This document shows positions 5,164 to 7,983 of a stretch of DNA of 7,983 bases, in pieces. How positions within the stretch are numbered: the stretch's first letter is position 1; every line of letters starts with the position of its first letter. The notes beneath the pieces are model-generated. The model made no database searches and was not told the origin of the DNA. It was given only the letters and a program-made list of their open reading frames with translations. Made by a program: the position numbers and the translations under genes. Source of the stretch: Hyphomicrobiaceae bacterium (lineage in GTDB: Bacteria > Pseudomonadota > Alphaproteobacteria > Rhizobiales > Hyphomicrobiaceae); the NCBI GenBank assembly GCA_021775715.1, contig JAJFHI010000405.1:1-7983 (forward strand). The letters are read 5' to 3'.

Positions 5164-6561
5164 TTAAAGGCCTGGATTGTCATGGTTACTGATAGGTAAA
5201 GGCACCCCAGCGGCGCCAAAGAATTGTTGCTGGCGTTTGCCAACGGTCGCCGCATCGAAGTCGTGGATGGTTTCGTTGAAAAGCTCAAACCAATTGAGCT
5301 TGGCGTCGAGATGCAGAAACACACCGCCCAAGCCGATAGCTGCGCGATCCATAAACACAAACTCACGAGGGATCGTCACTGGTCCCTTCTCGCGCAGGAT
5401 CTTGTGCACGCTAAAGGCTTCCTTACGACCATACTCGCCCGGGGCTGTATCGTCAGCGATTGTACGTACGCGATCATCAAGCAGCGGCCCATAGATAAAC
5501 CGCGCCCAAATGCTCATGGCATCAATCAGCTCTGGCGTCAGTCCTTCAAAACCCCATGTCTCGTATGCATGCACGACTTGGTCACGGTCGTCTTTCAGCA
5601 ACCCATAATAAAGGTCCGTCACACCCTGCACGAAGCTGGTTGGAAACGATCGGATGCAGCCAAAATCGAGCAGATTGATGCCGCGCGGAGTCCCTTGATC
5701 ATCTTCAAAGACGGTGTAATTGCCAAGATGCGGATCGCCATGGATGACGCCAAAGTGGCTGAACGGATACCACCAGGCACGAAACATTGCGCGTGCGATA
5801 TCATTGCGATCCTCCACACTGCGATCCTTGTAGCTCAATAGCTTGTTGCCATCGCTCCATGTCATGGTCAGAAGCCGTTTTGTTGACAGCTCAGGCTGCA
5901 CATCGGGTACTTTGACCTGGGCATCATCATCAAAGATCGCAGCATATAACTGCGTATGCCGAGCCTCCAGGTCGTAATCGAGCTCTTCGCGCAGGCGCGC
6001 GGAAATCTCTTCATAGATCTTCTTGGTATCAACACCGCCGCTGACGCGCGCGTGCACCTGAAAGACGACTTTCAACTGCACCAGGTCTGCTTCGATGGCA
6101 GACAGCATGTCCGGATACTGCAGCTTGCACGCCAGCTTCGTGCCGTCGTGTGACGTCGCACGATGAACCTGACCGAGTGACGCGGCAGCAACCGCCGTTT
6201 CGTCAAATTCGGAATACCGCTTGCGCCAATCGGGACCAAGTTCTGCCTTCATGCGGCGGCGCACGAAAGCAGGCCCCATCGACGGTGCTTCGCTTTGCAG
6301 CTGTGCCAACTCGCGGGCATACTCCTTCGGCAACGCCTCAGGGATGGTGGACATCAACTGTGCCACCTTCATGAGTGGCCCTTTGAGGCCACCCAGTGCT
6401 GCCGCCAGATCAGCTGCCGATTGCGCGTTGTCGTATTTAACCCCGAGATAGCGCTTGCCTGCCATACGGGCAGCAACCGCACCTACATTTGTGCCAACCT
6501 TGACGTATCGCGAGGCGCGCGCGGAAAACCGATTTCGTTCGTCATCGTTATTGTTGCTCAT
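5164..6561 (-). CDS. AarF/ABC1/UbiB family atypical kinase
   Basis: The 465-residue member of the ABC1/UbiB (COQ8-like) protein-kinase-like family lacks the C-terminal membrane helices of true UbiB. Visible landmarks are KVAQ at 65-68 (position of the family KxGQ motif), the Ala-rich loop AAASLGQVHRA at 125-135, the nucleotide-binding Lys146 in ACKLQYP, EELDYDLEA near 192-200, catalytic HGDPHLGN at 274-281 (Asp276), and the metal-binding DFG Asp299 in LLDFG. Relatives are ATPases needed for ubiquinone or other isoprenoid-lipid metabolism; here the substrate is unknown. The ATG at 6561 is chosen because MSNNNDDERNRFSARASR is the usual start of such proteins. The ATG at 6600 would add 13 residues, and neither has a strong Shine-Dalgarno sequence. 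It is the first gene of the probable kinase-hydrolase unit and is divergent from the DUF2059-like gene. Confidence 0.9.
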   Translation of the reverse strand: MSNNNDDERNRFSARASRYVKVGTNVGAVAARMAGKRYLGVKYDNAQSAADLAAALGGLKGPLMKVAQLMSTIPEALPKEYARELAQLQSEAPSMGPAFVRRRMKAELGPDWRKRYSEFDETAVAAASLGQVHRATSHDGTKLACKLQYPDMLSAIEADLVQLKVVFQVHARVSGGVDTKKIYEEISARLREELDYDLEARHTQLYAAIFDDDAQVKVPDVQPELSTKRLLTMTWSDGNKLLSYKDRSVEDRNDIARAMFRAWWYPFSHFGVIHGDPHLGNYTVFEDDQGTPRGINLLDFGCIRSFPTSFVQGVTDLYYGLLKDDRDQVVHAYETWGFEGLTPELIDAMSIWARFIYGPLLDDRVRTIADDTAPGEYGRKEAFSVHKILREKGPVTIPREFVFMDRAAIGLGGVFLHLDAKLNWFELFNETIHDFDAATVGKRQQQFFGAAGVPLPISNHDNPGL

Positions 6562-6833
6562 GAGAACCCGCGCATTGGGCGGCGTACGGCCGCGTAACAT
6601 AACGGGCCGAGCATAGTGGCAACCGCCCTAGACAGCCACGCCGACAAGTGTCGCGGTTGCGCACACAGCGGGCAACAGATCAGGTGCATGCACTCTTCCC
6701 GGTTACCGAGCGTCAAATTGTTCGCAGGCTCTATTAACTCTATTTTTGATTGTTAGGCCGCACGCGTCCAAATTTAACAATGCGTTAGCGGCTCTCCTCT
6801 CAGACTTCACGCATCAAACTCGGAGGACCATTG
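6562..6833. other. Divergent intergenic region between kinase and DUF2059-like genes
   Basis: This 272-bp gap must contain promoters in both directions. Toward the plus-strand gene a weak pair is TTGTTC (6718-6723), a 17-base spacer and TATTTT (6741-6746). TTAA-N7-TTAG at 6774-6788 resembles a CtrA box but deviates in the last base. CGACA-AG-TGTCG at 6642-6653 is a small dyad. None is strong enough to call on its own. The ATG at 6600 may belong to the kinase. Confidence 0.35.
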
Positions 6834-7703
6834 ATGTTTTACCTGCGTAGATTCTCTTACCTTGCGGTCGTCGCATGCATAGCACTTACACCCGCCCCGC
6901 TAGTTGCTGAGCCAAACCCACCTGAGACTGCCAAGCCGAGCGCCGAGATGGTGCGCCTGGTAGACGAGTATTTCAATGAAACGAAAATGATCGACGCGCT
7001 TCGGATTAACAACGATTGCCTGTTTAACGTGGCCAACATTGAGCAATGCGCTTGTGCGACCGATGCCAAAATGCTCGCAAAGCTAAAGTCGGCTTGGATC
7101 GTCGCTGTCGCCAAAGAAACCGACCCGGCCAAAATTCAAGAGAAAATGAAACAACAATGGCGAAAAACATTTGCCCCAGCCCAGATGAGATACTTGATCG
7201 CGTTCTACAGGTCGCCAACGGGACGCAAGGTGACGAAAGCGCTAGTCAAAGAGCAGCCGAAGGGTGTGGATATTGAAGAGCCAATGGCCAAAATCATTCA
7301 AGCCACACGCAAGGCGATCCTATTGAAGATTGCCGACACGTTGGGCGGCGTAGAATCACAAGTGGACCTCATGCTTGGTGTGGCACGGGCAACGGCAACC
7401 GGCATGCAATCCGCGGTGCCAAAAAACCAACCACGTATGGCGATTGACGACATAAACCGAACCATTGCCGCTCAGAAAAACCAAGTGATGACTGTATTGG
7501 AACCGATGTTGGCTCCAGGCTACCACTTGGCATTCAAGAAGCTAAGTGACGATGAACTGTCGGAATACCTCGCCCACTTGTCATCCCCAACAGGGAGCTC
7601 AATCTACAAAAGAGGTCTCCAGATCTATCAAACGGTCATGAATGAGACTGCGACGGCTATCGGCAATAGATTTGGCCGGATCTTGCAAAGCCAGGACTCA
7701 TAA
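6834..7703 (+). CDS. Secreted DUF2059-like protein
   Basis: The 289-residue protein has a signal peptide at about 1-25 (basic LRRF, hydrophobic core, LVA before Glu26), so it is probably periplasmic. The body is helical. A DUF2059-type motif appears at 115-133 (PAQMRYLIAFYRSPTGRKV), and a second, weaker version at 240-260 (DELSEYLAHLSSPTGSSIY). This suggests an internal duplication of the domain; a single copy is usual in short family members. Three Cys (62, 72, 74) sit in the N-terminal half and could form a disulfide after export. The function of DUF2059 proteins is unknown. The ATG at 6834 is preferred to the TTG just before it because GGAGG lies seven bases upstream. It is the only plus-strand gene here and is probably monocistronic. 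Confidence 0.75.
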   Translation: MFYLRRFSYLAVVACIALTPAPLVAEPNPPETAKPSAEMVRLVDEYFNETKMIDALRINNDCLFNVANIEQCACATDAKMLAKLKSAWIVAVAKETDPAKIQEKMKQQWRKTFAPAQMRYLIAFYRSPTGRKVTKALVKEQPKGVDIEEPMAKIIQATRKAILLKIADTLGGVESQVDLMLGVARATATGMQSAVPKNQPRMAIDDINRTIAAQKNQVMTVLEPMLAPGYHLAFKKLSDDELSEYLAHLSSPTGSSIYKRGLQIYQTVMNETATAIGNRFGRILQSQDS

Positions 7704-7710
7704 TATTGCC

Positions 7711-7743
7711 AAAAAAAAGAGAGCGATGATGGCACCGCTCTCT
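7711..7743 (-). terminator. Terminator between convergent peptidase and DUF2059-like genes
   Basis: The 8-bp stem AGAGAGCG / CGCTCTCT (7718-7743, 10-nt loop) is flanked by eight A on the plus strand (7711-7718). On the minus strand this becomes a direct T8 tail, making it a good intrinsic terminator for the peptidase gene. For the plus-strand gene the hairpin is present but the following TCATTAG is a poor U-tract, so termination there may be weaker. Confidence 0.8.
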
Positions 7744-7775
7744 CATTAGTTCCGATATCCAAACTGTCTACCGTT

Positions 7776-7983
7776 TCAAGCAGCGGCGATTTCGGAGTCC
7801 AATTTTTCCAGCTCGTCGATCATGCCTTCGATGACCCGCAGACCTTTGTTCCAGAAATCCGGGTCACGCGCGTCGAGGCCGAATGGGGCCAACATTTCGG
7901 AGTGATGCTTAGAGCCGCCAGCCTTGAGCATGTCGAAGTACTTGTTGACGAACTCGGGGTGGGCTTCCTGATAGAGACCGTAA
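7776..7983 (-). CDS. M3-family oligoendopeptidase F, C-terminal 68 residues (truncated by window edge)
   Basis: Only the C-terminus is present, and the gene continues past the right edge. The visible part reads YGLYQEAHPEFVNKYFDML, then KAGGSKHHSEMLAPFGLDAR, then DPDFWNKGLRVIEGMIDELE, ending SEIAAA at the TGA (7778-7776). The 'yLkaGGSk.p.e.l...Gvd..dp.FW..gl..i...i.ele.l' pattern is characteristic of the end of PepF/M3B oligoendopeptidases, zinc metallopeptidases that cleave cytoplasmic oligopeptides. The HExxH zinc site would lie outside the window. Convergent with the DUF2059-like gene, sharing the hairpin at 7711-7743. Confidence 0.88.
   Translation of the reverse strand, partial: YGLYQEAHPEFVNKYFDMLKAGGSKHHSEMLAPFGLDARDPDFWNKGLRVIEGMIDELEKLDSEIAAA

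Noticed and set aside
5461..5472. GTACGTAC sequence inside the kinase gene resembling the palindrome at 5138-5150
   Set aside because: It lies in coding sequence with good codon use and has no paired arm at the same spacing; treated as coincidence.

Overview
The window looks like chromosomal DNA from an alphaproteobacterium. This is inferred from protein style: a DevC-like permease, an AarF/UbiB-type kinase, a DUF2059-like secreted protein, a PepF-type peptidase, and moderate GC with compact intergenic regions. No RNA gene, insertion sequence, CRISPR array or integrase is visible. All genes but one lie on the minus strand, and no gene-free stretch exceeds 300 bases.

Reading the minus strand from the right: 7983-7776 is the C-terminal end of an M3-family oligoendopeptidase F. 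It converges on the only plus-strand gene, a secreted DUF2059-like protein (6834-7703), and the two share a hairpin between them. Divergent from the DUF2059-like gene are an AarF/ABC1/UbiB atypical kinase (6561-5164) and an alpha/beta hydrolase (5072-4206). These two look like an operon closed by a 13-bp hairpin.

The unusual part is 1694-4027: three tandem, same-strand paralogous genes for small secreted proteins (201, 187 and 224 residues). I do not recognise this as a named family. Each has a 25-residue signal peptide ending AxA before Gly, then a very basic stretch built on octads of the type K-I-A-x-x-R-K-A, an acidic or Thr-rich linker, and a near-invariant C-terminus with two cysteines (CKKFIP-S/G-AG-M/L-T-I/V-TVPC). 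The left two copies (2607-3170 and 1694-2368) also share about 150 nt of upstream DNA. It contains a 46-nt element with only two differences, both in predicted loops, and an AT-rich block with a -10-like hexamer at matching spacing. The two right-hand copies are followed by strong intrinsic terminators, so each appears to be its own transcription unit. The leftmost copy is followed only by a hairpin without a U-tract, which leaves room for read-through into the transporter genes.

At the left end are a DevC/MacB-type (FtsX-fold) ABC permease with a Gly/Lys-rich N-terminal extension (1537-281) and the first 54 residues of its ATPase (162-1). A 10-bp hairpin separates them. The transporter may handle envelope cargo, and the paralogs are candidate envelope proteins next to it. 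No functional link is shown by the sequence beyond adjacency and shared orientation.
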